DNA of 16,909 bases, taken from Deltaproteobacteria bacterium. GTDB taxonomy: Bacteria > UBA10199 > JACPAL01 > JACOUP01. The notes beneath the pieces were generated by a model. That model was not told the DNA's origin, searched no databases, and saw only the letters and a list, made by a program, of their open reading frames with translations. The translations under genes were made by a program, and so were the position numbers. Shown here piece after piece: positions 7,605-14,899 of this stretch. Numbering within the stretch: the stretch's first letter is position 1; each line of letters starts with the position of its first letter. The stretch spans positions 1 through 16,909 of the forward strand of contig JAUSKE010000040.1 of NCBI GenBank assembly GCA_030649435.1, in the 5' to 3' direction.

Positions 7605-8753
7605 ATGGACTGGAATCAGAGGTATACTTTTAATTTTCCGACGCCGATCCGTTTTGGCTTGGGGGTGATCGATGAATTGGGTCCACACCTAAAAGGGCAG
7701 GGATTCAAAAAGCCACTCATTGTTACCGATCCGGGGCTTGCGGGTCTGCCACTTTTTAAGAAGATTGTTGCCTCTCTCCAGGCGAGCGGTCTTGGAGTTG
7801 AGGTCTATCACGGGATCCACAAAAACCCGGTCAAGAGTGACGTCTTGGGAGGGGTTGAGCAGTTTAAAAAATCCTCCTGCGATTCGGTCGTTGGGATCGG
7901 GGGAGGGGCCTCGCTCGATGTGGCCCGGGCGATTGTTTTAAAGGCCCATCATGCTCGCGACCTTTTTGATTACGAAGATTCCACGGGTGGCGAACGGTTG
8001 GTGACCGGAGAGATCCCTTATTTTATCACCGTCCCGACGACCTCTGGCACCGGGAGCGAAGTTGGCCGGTCAACCGTGATCTCGGACGATACAACCCATG
8101 AAAAGAAGATTCTTTTTTCGCCGCGACTGATGGCGCGACAGGTCTTTGCCGATCCGGGGCTTACGTTTGAGCTGCCAGCCGCGGTCACTGCGGCAACCGG
8201 TATGGATGCCCTGACCCACAATATCGAATCGTACCTGGCCAAAGGGTTCCACCCAATCTGTGATGGGGTCGCCCTGGAGGGGATTCGTTTGATTGGCCAA
8301 AGTTTTGTTCGTGCTGTTAACAAGCCTGATCTTGAATCACGCAGCCAAATGATGATTGCCGCCTTGATGGGGGCGATTGCCTTTCAGAAAGGATTGGGTG
8401 TCGTCCATTCGACGGCCCACCCGCTCTCAACCCTTTTTGACCTTCACCATGGTTTGGCCAACGCCATCATGCTCCGTCATGGTGTGGCGTTTAATGCCGA
8501 TTGTTCTGCCGATCGGTTAAAAAATATCGCTGCCATTCTCAATCTGTCCAATCCAGGACCTGAGGCGTTGATCCAGTACCTCGGCCGCTTGAACGAAGAG
8601 ATCCATCTCCCGCTTCGCCTTTCGACACAAGGGGTGGCGGAAAAGGATTTGGAAAAATTAGCGCGACTCGCATTTCAAGATGTTTGTCATCAGTGCAACC
8701 CGAAGCCGGTCATTGAGGCTGATTTTAAAAAGATCTACAGCGCCGCTCTATGA
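7605..8753 (+). CDS. Iron-containing (group III) alcohol dehydrogenase
   Basis: A 382-residue NAD(P)-dependent, Fe(II)-type alcohol dehydrogenase of the FucO/Adh4 family at typical length. The nucleotide-binding GIGGGASLDVARA sits at 98-110, where GGGS is more usual, and the PTTSGTGSEV motif at 144-153. All four metal ligands are present with FucO spacing: Asp201 and His205 in GMDALTHNIESY, His268 in VVHSTAHPL and His282 in DLHHGLANAI. In this operon it is the natural candidate to oxidise the hydroxyl of a gamma-glutamylated amino alcohol to an aldehyde, replacing the flavin oxidase PuuB of the putrescine pathway. TAGGAG, overlapping the previous stop, is its ribosome site 8 bases downstream of the ligase gene. 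The family is certain; the substrate is inferred. Confidence 0.93.
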   Translation: MDWNQRYTFNFPTPIRFGLGVIDELGPHLKGQGFKKPLIVTDPGLAGLPLFKKIVASLQASGLGVEVYHGIHKNPVKSDVLGGVEQFKKSSCDSVVGIGGGASLDVARAIVLKAHHARDLFDYEDSTGGERLVTGEIPYFITVPTTSGTGSEVGRSTVISDDTTHEKKILFSPRLMARQVFADPGLTFELPAAVTAATGMDALTHNIESYLAKGFHPICDGVALEGIRLIGQSFVRAVNKPDLESRSQMMIAALMGAIAFQKGLGVVHSTAHPLSTLFDLHHGLANAIMLRHGVAFNADCSADRLKNIAAILNLSNPGPEALIQYLGRLNEEIHLPLRLSTQGVAEKDLEKLARLAFQDVCHQCNPKPVIEADFKKIYSAAL

Positions 8754-9508
8754 TTAAGATTGGGGTGACAGCCTGTTTTCTCTACCCCGACCCAAACCGT
8801 CCTGTCTTTGGTCCCAAAACCTTGAGCTATCTGGAAAACGAGATGGCCGACTATCTTGCGCATCAAGGGGCCATGCCGGTTTTGATTCCGGATCTTGGGG
8901 AGAAAAAACTTAAAGAGTTTTTGGCAGAGATCGATGGATTTGTCTTTCCGGGAGGGAGCGATCTTGCGCCGGAGAGTTATCGTGAAAAACCGATTCAAAA
9001 TGGAAAATGGCTTGGGGATCCTTATCGTGACGCCTATGAGTTGAAGATTCTAGATGCTGCCATTCGCCAAGGAAAGCCAGTTCTCGGTATTTGCCGCGGG
9101 TGTCAGCTGATCAACGTCTATTTTGGCGGGACGCTTTACCAGGATATCAGTTCTCAAAAGGAAGGGACGCTCGTCCATCGGGATGCTGGCGAGTACGATA
9201 AGGTTAACCATACAATTCAGTTTCAATCGGGCGGCTTTTTGGAAAAAATTTATGGTCGGGCGACGCCAAAAATGGTGAATTCAGTCCACCATCAGGGGGT
9301 GAAGGATCTGGGGAAAGGACTTGTGGTCGAGGCGATCTCGCCGGAGGATCAGTTGATTGAGGCGGTTTCTTACAAGGATCCCAAGAAATTTGTTGTCGGT
9401 GTCCAGTGGCATCCTGAATTTTCAGAGACATTGAAGGGAAAGGTGCTCCCACCAGAACCACTCTATGAGGCGTTTCTAGAGGTGGTGAAGAAGGAGAAGG
9501 CTGGATGA
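8750..9508 (+). CDS. Class I glutamine amidotransferase-like gamma-glutamyl hydrolase (PuuD-like, peptidase C26)
   Basis: A 252-residue single-domain class I GATase homologue, the same size and layout as gamma-glutamyl-GABA hydrolase PuuD. Visible are FPGGSDLAPESY at 66-77, the nucleophile elbow GICRGCQLINV with Cys115, VNSVHHQG at 176-183 and QWHPEF at 219-224 with catalytic His221 and Glu223. No synthetase partner domain is fused or adjacent, which fits a free-standing hydrolase. Predicted role: release glutamate from the oxidised gamma-glutamyl compound, giving glycine if the original amine was ethanolamine. It overlaps the dehydrogenase gene by four bases (ATGA, 8750-8753) and the aldehyde dehydrogenase by four (9505-9508). 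Confidence 0.92.
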   Translation: MIKIGVTACFLYPDPNRPVFGPKTLSYLENEMADYLAHQGAMPVLIPDLGEKKLKEFLAEIDGFVFPGGSDLAPESYREKPIQNGKWLGDPYRDAYELKILDAAIRQGKPVLGICRGCQLINVYFGGTLYQDISSQKEGTLVHRDAGEYDKVNHTIQFQSGGFLEKIYGRATPKMVNSVHHQGVKDLGKGLVVEAISPEDQLIEAVSYKDPKKFVVGVQWHPEFSETLKGKVLPPEPLYEAFLEVVKKEKAG

Positions 9509-10872
9509 AGATCATCAATCCAGCAACAGAAGAGTTGATCCGTGAGGTGGAAGAAGATTCGGCCTCGACGATTGAAAAGAAATTTGACCGTGTCAAAGAG
9601 GGACAACGCCGATGGAGAGAACTCCCGATCGAAAAGAGGGTTGCCTGTCTTTCCCAGTTTTCAGCCCTTCTGGAGAAGAATGAAGAAGAACTGGCTAGAA
9701 CCCTGACCCAAGAGATGGGAAAGCCGATCCGGGAGTCATTGAACGAGATCTCTGGCGCACGACGCCGGATCCAATTTTTTTTAGATCATGCTGCCGAAGT
9801 TCTGCAACCGAAGATCGTTCACAAAGAAGCGGGGCTTGTTGAGTCGCTTGAATTTGAACCTCTGGGGGTCATCGCCAATATCTCTGCCTGGAATTATCCC
9901 TACCTCGTGGGGGTGAATGTTTTTGTCCCAGCGCTGATTGCTGGCAATGCACTCCTCTACAAACCTTCAGAATATACGACGGTCACCGGCCTCAAGATTG
10001 GGGAGCTTCTTTGGGAGGCGGGGGTCCCACCGGAGACTTTTCAGGTGATTGTTGGCGGCGGTTCGGTCGGCAAGGAGCTCCTCACGCTTCCTCTGGACGG
10101 TTTCTTTTTTACCGGTTCCTACCGAACCGGTCAGGCGATTGCTGATGCTGTCGCTTCGAGGATGATCCCGGTTGGTCTCGAGTTGGGGGGAAAAGACCCG
10201 CTCTACGTCGCCGCCGATGTCAAAAATGTTGCTTCCGTTGCTGCGGCAGCGGTTGAGGGGAGTTTTTACAATAACGGGCAGAGTTGTTGTGCTGTGGAAC
10301 GGATCTACGTCGAGAGAAAGATCTACCCTTTGTTTGTGCAGGCGTTTCTTGCCGAGGTCAAAAAACTCAAGGTAGGGGACCCTTTAAACGCAGGAACCAC
10401 ACAGGGGGCACTTGCCCGTCCGAGTCAGGTTTCATTTTTGGAAGATCAGGTGCAGGACGCCGTTCAAAAAGGGGCCACGCTCTTGATCGGCGGCAAACGG
10501 TGGGGGAAGAAGGGGGCTTTTTTCGAACCGACCGTCTTGGTCGACGTCCATCACGGCATGAAGGTGATGAAGGAGGAGAGCTTTGGTCCAGTGATCGGTC
10601 TTCAATCGGTTTCGGATGATGAAGAGGCGATCCACTTAATGAATGACACCGAATATGGCCTGACCGCCTCCGTCTACTCGTCGAATAAAGAGCGGGCTCG
10701 CGCCATCCTCTCTCGTATCGATACCGGTACCGGTTATTGGAACTGCTGCGATCGTGTTAGCCCATACCTCCCCTGGTCGGGAAGGAAACACTCAGGCCTT
10801 GGCGCTACACTTTCTTCTTTGGGGATTCAGGCCTTTGTGAAACCGAAGGCTTACCACCTCCGTCAGCCTTAG
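9505..10872 (+). CDS. NAD(P)-dependent aldehyde dehydrogenase
   Basis: A 455-residue aldehyde dehydrogenase, slightly short for the superfamily but with every core element: SAWNYP with Asn130, KPSE with Lys153, FTGSYRTGQ at 202-210, ELGGKDP with the general base Glu226, NNGQSCCAVER with catalytic Cys261, and EESFGPV with Glu358. An extra Cys at 262 follows the nucleophile. In this pathway it would oxidise the gamma-glutamyl aldehyde to the acid, as PuuC does. AAGGAG in the end of the previous gene is the ribosome site. It is the last gene of the cluster, with a T-run directly after its stop and a converging gene six bases away. Confidence 0.94.
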   Translation: MKIINPATEELIREVEEDSASTIEKKFDRVKEGQRRWRELPIEKRVACLSQFSALLEKNEEELARTLTQEMGKPIRESLNEISGARRRIQFFLDHAAEVLQPKIVHKEAGLVESLEFEPLGVIANISAWNYPYLVGVNVFVPALIAGNALLYKPSEYTTVTGLKIGELLWEAGVPPETFQVIVGGGSVGKELLTLPLDGFFFTGSYRTGQAIADAVASRMIPVGLELGGKDPLYVAADVKNVASVAAAAVEGSFYNNGQSCCAVERIYVERKIYPLFVQAFLAEVKKLKVGDPLNAGTTQGALARPSQVSFLEDQVQDAVQKGATLLIGGKRWGKKGAFFEPTVLVDVHHGMKVMKEESFGPVIGLQSVSDDEEAIHLMNDTEYGLTASVYSSNKERARAILSRIDTGTGYWNCCDRVSPYLPWSGRKHSGLGATLSSLGIQAFVKPKAYHLRQP

Positions 10873-10879
10873 TTTTTTT
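10846..10879 (+). terminator. Possible intrinsic terminator of the amine operon
   Basis: AAGGCT (10846-10851) can pair with AGCCTT (10865-10870) across a 13-base loop, followed after two bases by seven T (10873-10879). The stem is short and lies inside the end of the aldehyde dehydrogenase gene. A competing five-pair stem using 10831-10835 also exists, so strength is uncertain. Confidence 0.4.
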
Positions 10880-11625
10880 CAAGAGGAACAGGAAGAATCA
10901 AGTCGTGTCAAGATGACCGATTGCACCGTGACTCGGGCATCTTCGGTATAGAGACCAATGCTACCAGCCTGGTCATAGAGCGCTTGGGGAAATGTTTGGC
11001 CGTCGTAGCTCAAGACTGAAATTCCGTCGATCAAAACCTCAAGGTGTTCTCCCTTCTTTTCAAGGACGAGCTCCATTTTTTTGCTGAGGGTGAGGGTTGG
11101 TTTGTCCCCGGTGAAGAGAAAAGTTTGCCCAACATCATCAAAGGCGCGGCCAAGTTCAATGCCATTGGTTTTGAGGATGAAATAGTTTGTCTTTTTAAAA
11201 TTTCCGTCAGGAAGGTAATTGAAGAAAACCCAAAAAACCTCCCAGGGGTTTGGTGATGGCGATCGAAGCTGCTTCTCGGTGGTGACGGTAATGGTCAAAC
11301 GAAAATCTTTGACCGGACACCGCTCCGTTATTTTGGCGAGGACCAGGGCGGAATGAGTTTCTCCCGTGCTGGTTGACCTCTTCGGCTCGAGGGTAAGCCC
11401 ATTTGTTTCATCGAACGAGATGGAGCCATAGCCATTGTAAACGATATCCCAGTCACTCGCGGTGAGAGAAATAGTTTCTGTTACTGGTTTGTCAGACCCT
11501 GAGGGGGTGGATGGATTAGAAGGGGCGTTGTTGGATGGTGGTGTTGCCGTACTTTGAGGTGAAGAACCACCGCAGGCGAGACAAAAGAGGAGGGCCAACA
11601 GTAAAAGCTGTCGGGAAAATTTCAT
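10879..11625 (-). CDS. Lipoprotein with probable jelly-roll (LamG/DUF1080-like) domain
   Basis: A 248-residue predicted lipoprotein. Residues 1-17 are a signal peptide ending in CLAC-GG, with Cys18 the likely lipidated residue; position -3 is Cys rather than the usual Leu. A low-complexity Ser/Pro/Thr/Asn linker (about 20-48) follows, as expected for a surface tether. Residues ~50-242 look all-beta, with alternating hydrophobic strands and segments such as DFRLTITVTT, EVFWVFFNYLPDG and HLEVLIDGISVLSYDG, then GSIGLYTEDARVTVQSV. That layout resembles concanavalin/LamG-like jelly rolls in DUF1080 and related sugar-binding proteins. No catalytic residues are claimed. The stop lies 6 bases from the converging aldehyde dehydrogenase stop. 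It starts 9 bases after the membrane protein gene and is probably co-transcribed with it. Confidence 0.75.
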   Translation of the reverse strand: MKFSRQLLLLALLFCLACGGSSPQSTATPPSNNAPSNPSTPSGSDKPVTETISLTASDWDIVYNGYGSISFDETNGLTLEPKRSTSTGETHSALVLAKITERCPVKDFRLTITVTTEKQLRSPSPNPWEVFWVFFNYLPDGNFKKTNYFILKTNGIELGRAFDDVGQTFLFTGDKPTLTLSKKMELVLEKKGEHLEVLIDGISVLSYDGQTFPQALYDQAGSIGLYTEDARVTVQSVILTRLDSSCSS

Positions 11626-11634
11626 CAGTGCAGG

Positions 11635-12636
11635 CTAGATTTTTAAAAAATCCCTTTTGTAGATCCGCACGCAGGCGACAAAAATGGCGATGATGATCGG
11701 GCCAACAAGCAGGCCAATCGGCCCCAAGGCTTGGAGACCACCCAAGATGGCAAGGAAAATCCAGAGAGGATGAATTCCAGTCCTCCCCCGAATGATGAGC
11801 GGTTTGATCAGATTATCCACTCCGGAAATCACGAGGGTCCCATAAATGGCCATGAAGATCCCCGGCCACCACTGATGAGTGACCAGGAGATAGACAGCAA
11901 CAGGGATCCAAATTGCGGCAGCTCCGACAAACGGGATGAAACTGGTGAAGAGCGTGATGGTTGCCAAGACGGCGGCAACCGGAAGCTGAACAATGGTGAA
12001 ACCGATGCCAGCCAGAAGGCTTTGGGCCAGTGCGGTCAGGATCTGGCCGTAGAGACAGGCATTCAGGGTGTTCCGAATCTCTTTAGAGAGGTCGTTTTCG
12101 TAAGCTTCCTTTAATGGGGAGAGGATAAGAAGGTTTTTATAGAGTGAAGGACCTTCCAGAAAAAGGAAGAAGGTAATGAAAAGGGTCAGGGCGAAGCTTA
12201 AGACAAATTGTGTCGTCTGCATCAAAATCTTTGGCGAAAATTGGGAAATGACCTGGGTCCCTTTTTGAATCAACTCGGGGAGGATCGCCTCCCAGGGCAT
12301 GGCAATTTTAAAATGGCCGCTCCACTCTTTAATGATCGGAAGCCACTGTTTTAGGGTGTCAGGAAGGATCCGTACAAGTGTCACCGCTTGGTCGGCAACA
12401 CGGCTGACCAGAAAGGTGATCGGGAAGATAAGAAGGATGGCGAGCAAAAGGGTTACGAGGAGTGAAGCAAGCCATCGGTACCCTCTGAAGAGACGGGTGA
12501 CCCACTGAAAGAAGGGCCAAAGGCTAATAACAATGGTTAGTGAGATCAGAATGACCGGGAAAAAGGGGCGAAAGAGCCAGAGAACGGCAACGCACAGGAG
12601 CATGAGAAGGGTGACGAAGGAAATCCGCTCTGACAT
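11635..12636 (-). CDS. AI-2E/PerM family (YdiK-like) membrane protein
   Basis: A 333-residue integral membrane protein of the AI-2E exporter superfamily (formerly UPF0118/DUF20). It shows the family layout: hydrophobic N-terminal helices (LLMLLCVAVLWLFRPFFPV), a long soluble middle region (about residues 80-140), then a cluster of C-terminal helices. The family signature is clear near the end, running from DNLIKPLIIRGRTGIHP to GPIGLLVGPII. Members are linked to autoinducer-2 export, Na+/H+ antiport or permease roles, so substrate is not predictable. I use ATG 12636 (MSERIS); a longer frame opens at TTG 12684, but that codon sits in the terminator of the upstream gene. Because of that terminator, this gene probably has its own promoter, which I could not identify. 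Confidence 0.87.
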   Translation of the reverse strand: MSERISFVTLLMLLCVAVLWLFRPFFPVILISLTIVISLWPFFQWVTRLFRGYRWLASLLVTLLLAILLIFPITFLVSRVADQAVTLVRILPDTLKQWLPIIKEWSGHFKIAMPWEAILPELIQKGTQVISQFSPKILMQTTQFVLSFALTLFITFFLFLEGPSLYKNLLILSPLKEAYENDLSKEIRNTLNACLYGQILTALAQSLLAGIGFTIVQLPVAAVLATITLFTSFIPFVGAAAIWIPVAVYLLVTHQWWPGIFMAIYGTLVISGVDNLIKPLIIRGRTGIHPLWIFLAILGGLQALGPIGLLVGPIIIAIFVACVRIYKRDFLKI

Positions 12637-12682
12637 ATCGGCCCATTCTGATGAGATGGGCTGAAAACGCAAGCAAAATACC

Positions 12683-12718
12683 AAAAAAAACCCCCTCGGT
12701 CATCCCGAGGGGGTTTTT
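12683..12718. terminator. Strong, potentially bidirectional intrinsic terminator
   Basis: A perfect nine-pair GC-rich stem, CCCCCTCGG (12691-12699) with CCGAGGGGG (12705-12713), closes a five-base loop. It is flanked by eight A on the left and five T on the right. On the minus strand it ends the TSP3 gene (stop at 12738) with an eight-T tail; a shorter five-T tail exists on the plus strand. Confidence 0.92.
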
Positions 12719-12737
12719 GGTTCTTGTTCTAGACAAG

Positions 12738-14663
12738 TTATCTTTTTCTCATTCTCCGGAGGAAGGCCAAGCCGAGTCCAGAGAGGACCATCCCGAACCA
12801 TTGCACGGTTGGGGCAGCGCTTCCACCGACAGAACAACCGCAACCACCATCGCCAGCGGCCGTGAGGGCAAAAACGGACTCACAGGTATCGCCAATTCCG
12901 TTATGGTTGCTATCAGCCTGATCCGGGTTAGGCAGGATGCAGTTATCGGGACCGGCTGTACAGAAGTCGCCGATTTGTGCATCGCCATCGCAGACGGTAT
13001 CCCCATCGGTGTCCCCTTCACAGAGGTCACCAATGTTGTTCTTGTTGTTATCCAGTTGATCAGGATTGCTTACGATACGGCAGTTGTCGGGTCCCTTGGA
13101 GCAGACCCCAGGGATCTCGGCACCGCCATCACAAAGGACATCCGCATCGCAATCCGGGTTCGTGGAGCAGAAGCGGGGATAGATCGGGTTGGTGCATTCC
13201 TCGAAGTCATCAAGGCCGTCACCATCGGTATCCGCCTTGTTCTTATCAGTACCGCAGATTGCTTCTTCAGCGTCAGTCAGGCCATCGTTATCAACATCGG
13301 ATAGCGACGTAGGGACTTGGCAAACATCGCCAATGGCATCTTTGTTCGTATCTTCCTGACCTGTATTGGGGAGCAGTTTGCAGTTATCAGTCCCGTTGGC
13401 AACCGTATCGCCATCACAGTCAGCTGCTTGATCTCTCAAGTCACAATCGGTTGGGATCGTACCACCGCCGCCAGGGCCAGCGAGGATTTCCACCGGGTAA
13501 CTGTAGGTTCGGGCGGCCCCATCAGAGCCGGTGACCGTACAATCGAACGGGTAGGTCCCAGGTGTTGCCGCAATAGCGGTCGTGTAAGTTCCGGTACAGG
13601 TCCCAGATGGGTCATTCGGGCAATTGGTCAGACCCAGTTGGTTCGGATCGATCGCAATCGAGGTCGCATTTGTTGCCGTCCAGGTGACGGTGTAACTAAT
13701 CCTGCCATCACTGGAAGTCATCCCAGGCGTGCGATTGATGGCACAGACCGGGATGTTGCTACCACCGGCCGAGGCCAAGAGACAGCCAGGTCGTGTTGGG
13801 TCAGGATTTGGTGCTGAGTTTTCGCCCACGCACTGGTCCTTTGTCGCAGCCGGACAAGCGGCATCTTCGAAGAAACCATCAGCATCCGTATCTGTCGTAC
13901 AACCGGCGACCACTGGTGCAGGACAACCCAATCTCGTTGGATCGGGTGTTGCTCCTTGAGCTTCATCAGGGCAGATGTCCGCATCATTAGGAACACCATC
14001 ACCATCACTGTCGGTATTCCCCTCTTCGAGGATGTTGACGTTATGTTGGTAAAATCTCTCGGCAGTCGCGTAAGTTCTTGTTTGGGCGTCAGGGATCGGG
14101 GTTCCATCGACGCAGAAGACACGGTCTCTCTTGCCATTCGGGACCCTGATATCCAAGTGAACCACATTGTGAAATTTTGAACCTGTTCCGGTAGCATTAA
14201 AGACACAGGCAATCGCATTGCTTTCAAAAATCGGCCTGGCATCGATCGTTGTTTGGGAGAGGAGACCGGTAATGGTGACCCCCATCAGGACCGTTTGACC
14301 ATTAAAGGTTCTCCGGTTTCCTCGGCTCGTTCCGGATAGAACGACGGTACGATCTAAAGTCACAGCGATCACTTCATCCGTATGATTGGCCTCTTGCCCT
14401 GCCGCAGCAGTGCTGGCCACAGTGTCGAAAAGGATACCGGGGGCGAGCTGACTGGTCCCATTCCCCGAATAACAGTTGCGGCCTGTATTGAAGTAGCCGA
14501 TGGCCGTTGGGAGGTGGCTCCCATCGATCCAGCAGCGGTCGGCCGAGTAGATGTTCGTGGCCGCTTCTGCCTTCGTCGCTGTCAGGGTGACTCCGGTGAT
14601 TCCGAAGATCAGCCCCAAGATTAATCCAACGATGATTGTGAGACCATATCGTTTGCTCTTCAT
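12738..14663 (-). CDS. Secreted thrombospondin type 3 repeat protein with C-terminal sorting-like tail
   Basis: A 641-residue secreted protein. Residues 1-34 are a signal peptide (KSKR, long hydrophobic core, AEA cleavage site). Residues ~36-215 form a Cys-containing N-terminal domain I do not recognise. Asp-rich calcium-binding thrombospondin type 3 repeats follow at about 217-231 (DSDGDGVPNDADIC), 256-270, 413-448, 455-490 and 525-594. An Ig/PKD-like domain interrupts them at about 303-394 (SYTVTWTATNATSI, YPFDCTVTGSDG). The C-terminus has GGCGCS at 606-611, a hydrophobic helix (about 618-634) and RRMRKR. That Cys-helix-basic order resembles MYXO-CTERM-type sorting signals for surface anchoring; this match is by eye. 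AAAGGAG lies 8 bases before the ATG. Likely a calcium-stabilised cell-surface or adhesion protein, expressed from the promoter at 14707-14736. Confidence 0.9.
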   Translation of the reverse strand: MKSKRYGLTIIVGLILGLIFGITGVTLTATKAEAATNIYSADRCWIDGSHLPTAIGYFNTGRNCYSGNGTSQLAPGILFDTVASTAAAGQEANHTDEVIAVTLDRTVVLSGTSRGNRRTFNGQTVLMGVTITGLLSQTTIDARPIFESNAIACVFNATGTGSKFHNVVHLDIRVPNGKRDRVFCVDGTPIPDAQTRTYATAERFYQHNVNILEEGNTDSDGDGVPNDADICPDEAQGATPDPTRLGCPAPVVAGCTTDTDADGFFEDAACPAATKDQCVGENSAPNPDPTRPGCLLASAGGSNIPVCAINRTPGMTSSDGRISYTVTWTATNATSIAIDPNQLGLTNCPNDPSGTCTGTYTTAIAATPGTYPFDCTVTGSDGAARTYSYPVEILAGPGGGGTIPTDCDLRDQAADCDGDTVANGTDNCKLLPNTGQEDTNKDAIGDVCQVPTSLSDVDNDGLTDAEEAICGTDKNKADTDGDGLDDFEECTNPIYPRFCSTNPDCDADVLCDGGAEIPGVCSKGPDNCRIVSNPDQLDNNKNNIGDLCEGDTDGDTVCDGDAQIGDFCTAGPDNCILPNPDQADSNHNGIGDTCESVFALTAAGDGGCGCSVGGSAAPTVQWFGMVLSGLGLAFLRRMRKR

Positions 14664-14706
14664 ATAAGTGGCTCCTTTAGCTAAGACAGTTTCAATTCCT
14701 AGTAGA

Positions 14707-14736
14707 ATTATCGGGGATCAGGAACAAAGGTTGCTA
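14707..14736 (-). promoter_or_regulatory. Predicted promoter of the TSP3 protein gene
   Basis: On the minus strand TAGCAAC (14736-14730) and GATAAT (14712-14707) are separated by exactly 17 bases. GATAAT matches the TATAAT -10 consensus at five of six positions. TAGCAAC is a poor TTGACA, so an activator or alternative sigma factor is possible. GATAAT ends 43 bases before the ATG at 14663. The same layout occurs on the other strand at 14828-14857, which supports both. Confidence 0.65.
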
Positions 14737-14753
14737 AAAAAAGTGAGGCTTCA

Positions 14754-14785
14754 GGGGATCCCCGTATATAAGGTTATATATAAGG
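14754..14785. repeat. Palindrome and tandem TATATAAGG repeat between the divergent promoters
   Basis: The centre of the intergenic region holds the perfect palindrome GGGGATCCCC (14754-14763), then two direct copies of TATATAAGG at 14765-14773 and 14777-14785, offset by 12 bases. The position between two opposed promoters suits a regulator-binding site, but no regulator can be named. Confidence 0.5.
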
Positions 14786-14801
14786 TGGAAGGGGTGGTCT
14801 C

Positions 14802-14894
14802 TTATTTAAGGAGGGGGTTTAAATTTCTAGCAACTCTCACTTGGTGGGTACGATAATAGGTCTGAACGAAGGACACTTACTTTATTTAAGGAGG
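14802..14894 (+). repeat. Duplicated leader segment TTATTTAAGGAGG
   Basis: The 13-base sequence TTATTTAAGGAGG occurs at 14802-14814 and again at 14882-14894, exactly 80 bases apart. The second copy is the ribosome-binding site for the ATG at 14900. The first is followed by no start codon, so it is either a relic of a duplicated leader or part of a regulatory site. Confidence 0.6.
14828..14857 (+). promoter_or_regulatory. Predicted promoter of the unknown operon
   Basis: TAGCAAC (14828-14834) and GATAAT (14852-14857) are separated by 17 bases, and GATAAT ends 42 bases before the ATG at 14900. Motif, spacing and leader length match the opposing element at 14736-14707 almost exactly; CGATAAT is shared as a seven-base block. 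Confidence 0.65.
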
Positions 14895-14899
14895 CACTT

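Noticed and set aside
4904..10872. Classical putrescine (puu) or B12-dependent ethanolamine (eut) operon
   Set aside because: No flavin oxidase PuuB, no EutBC lyase and no microcompartment shell genes are present; the iron-type alcohol dehydrogenase fits neither.
12637..12684. TTG start that would lengthen the AI-2E family protein by 16 residues
   Set aside because: The TTG falls inside the terminator of the upstream gene and the extra residues do not resemble a family N-terminus.
12651..13304. Plus-strand open frame of 217 codons
   Set aside because: It is antisense to the TSP3 repeats. The biased repeat codons keep the other strand open, and the predicted protein has no domain or ribosome site.
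12880..13330. Repetitive DNA that might suggest a CRISPR array or other DNA repeat
   Set aside because: The repetition follows the protein-level TSP3 Asp/Gly/Cys pattern, with irregular spacing and no identical direct repeats.
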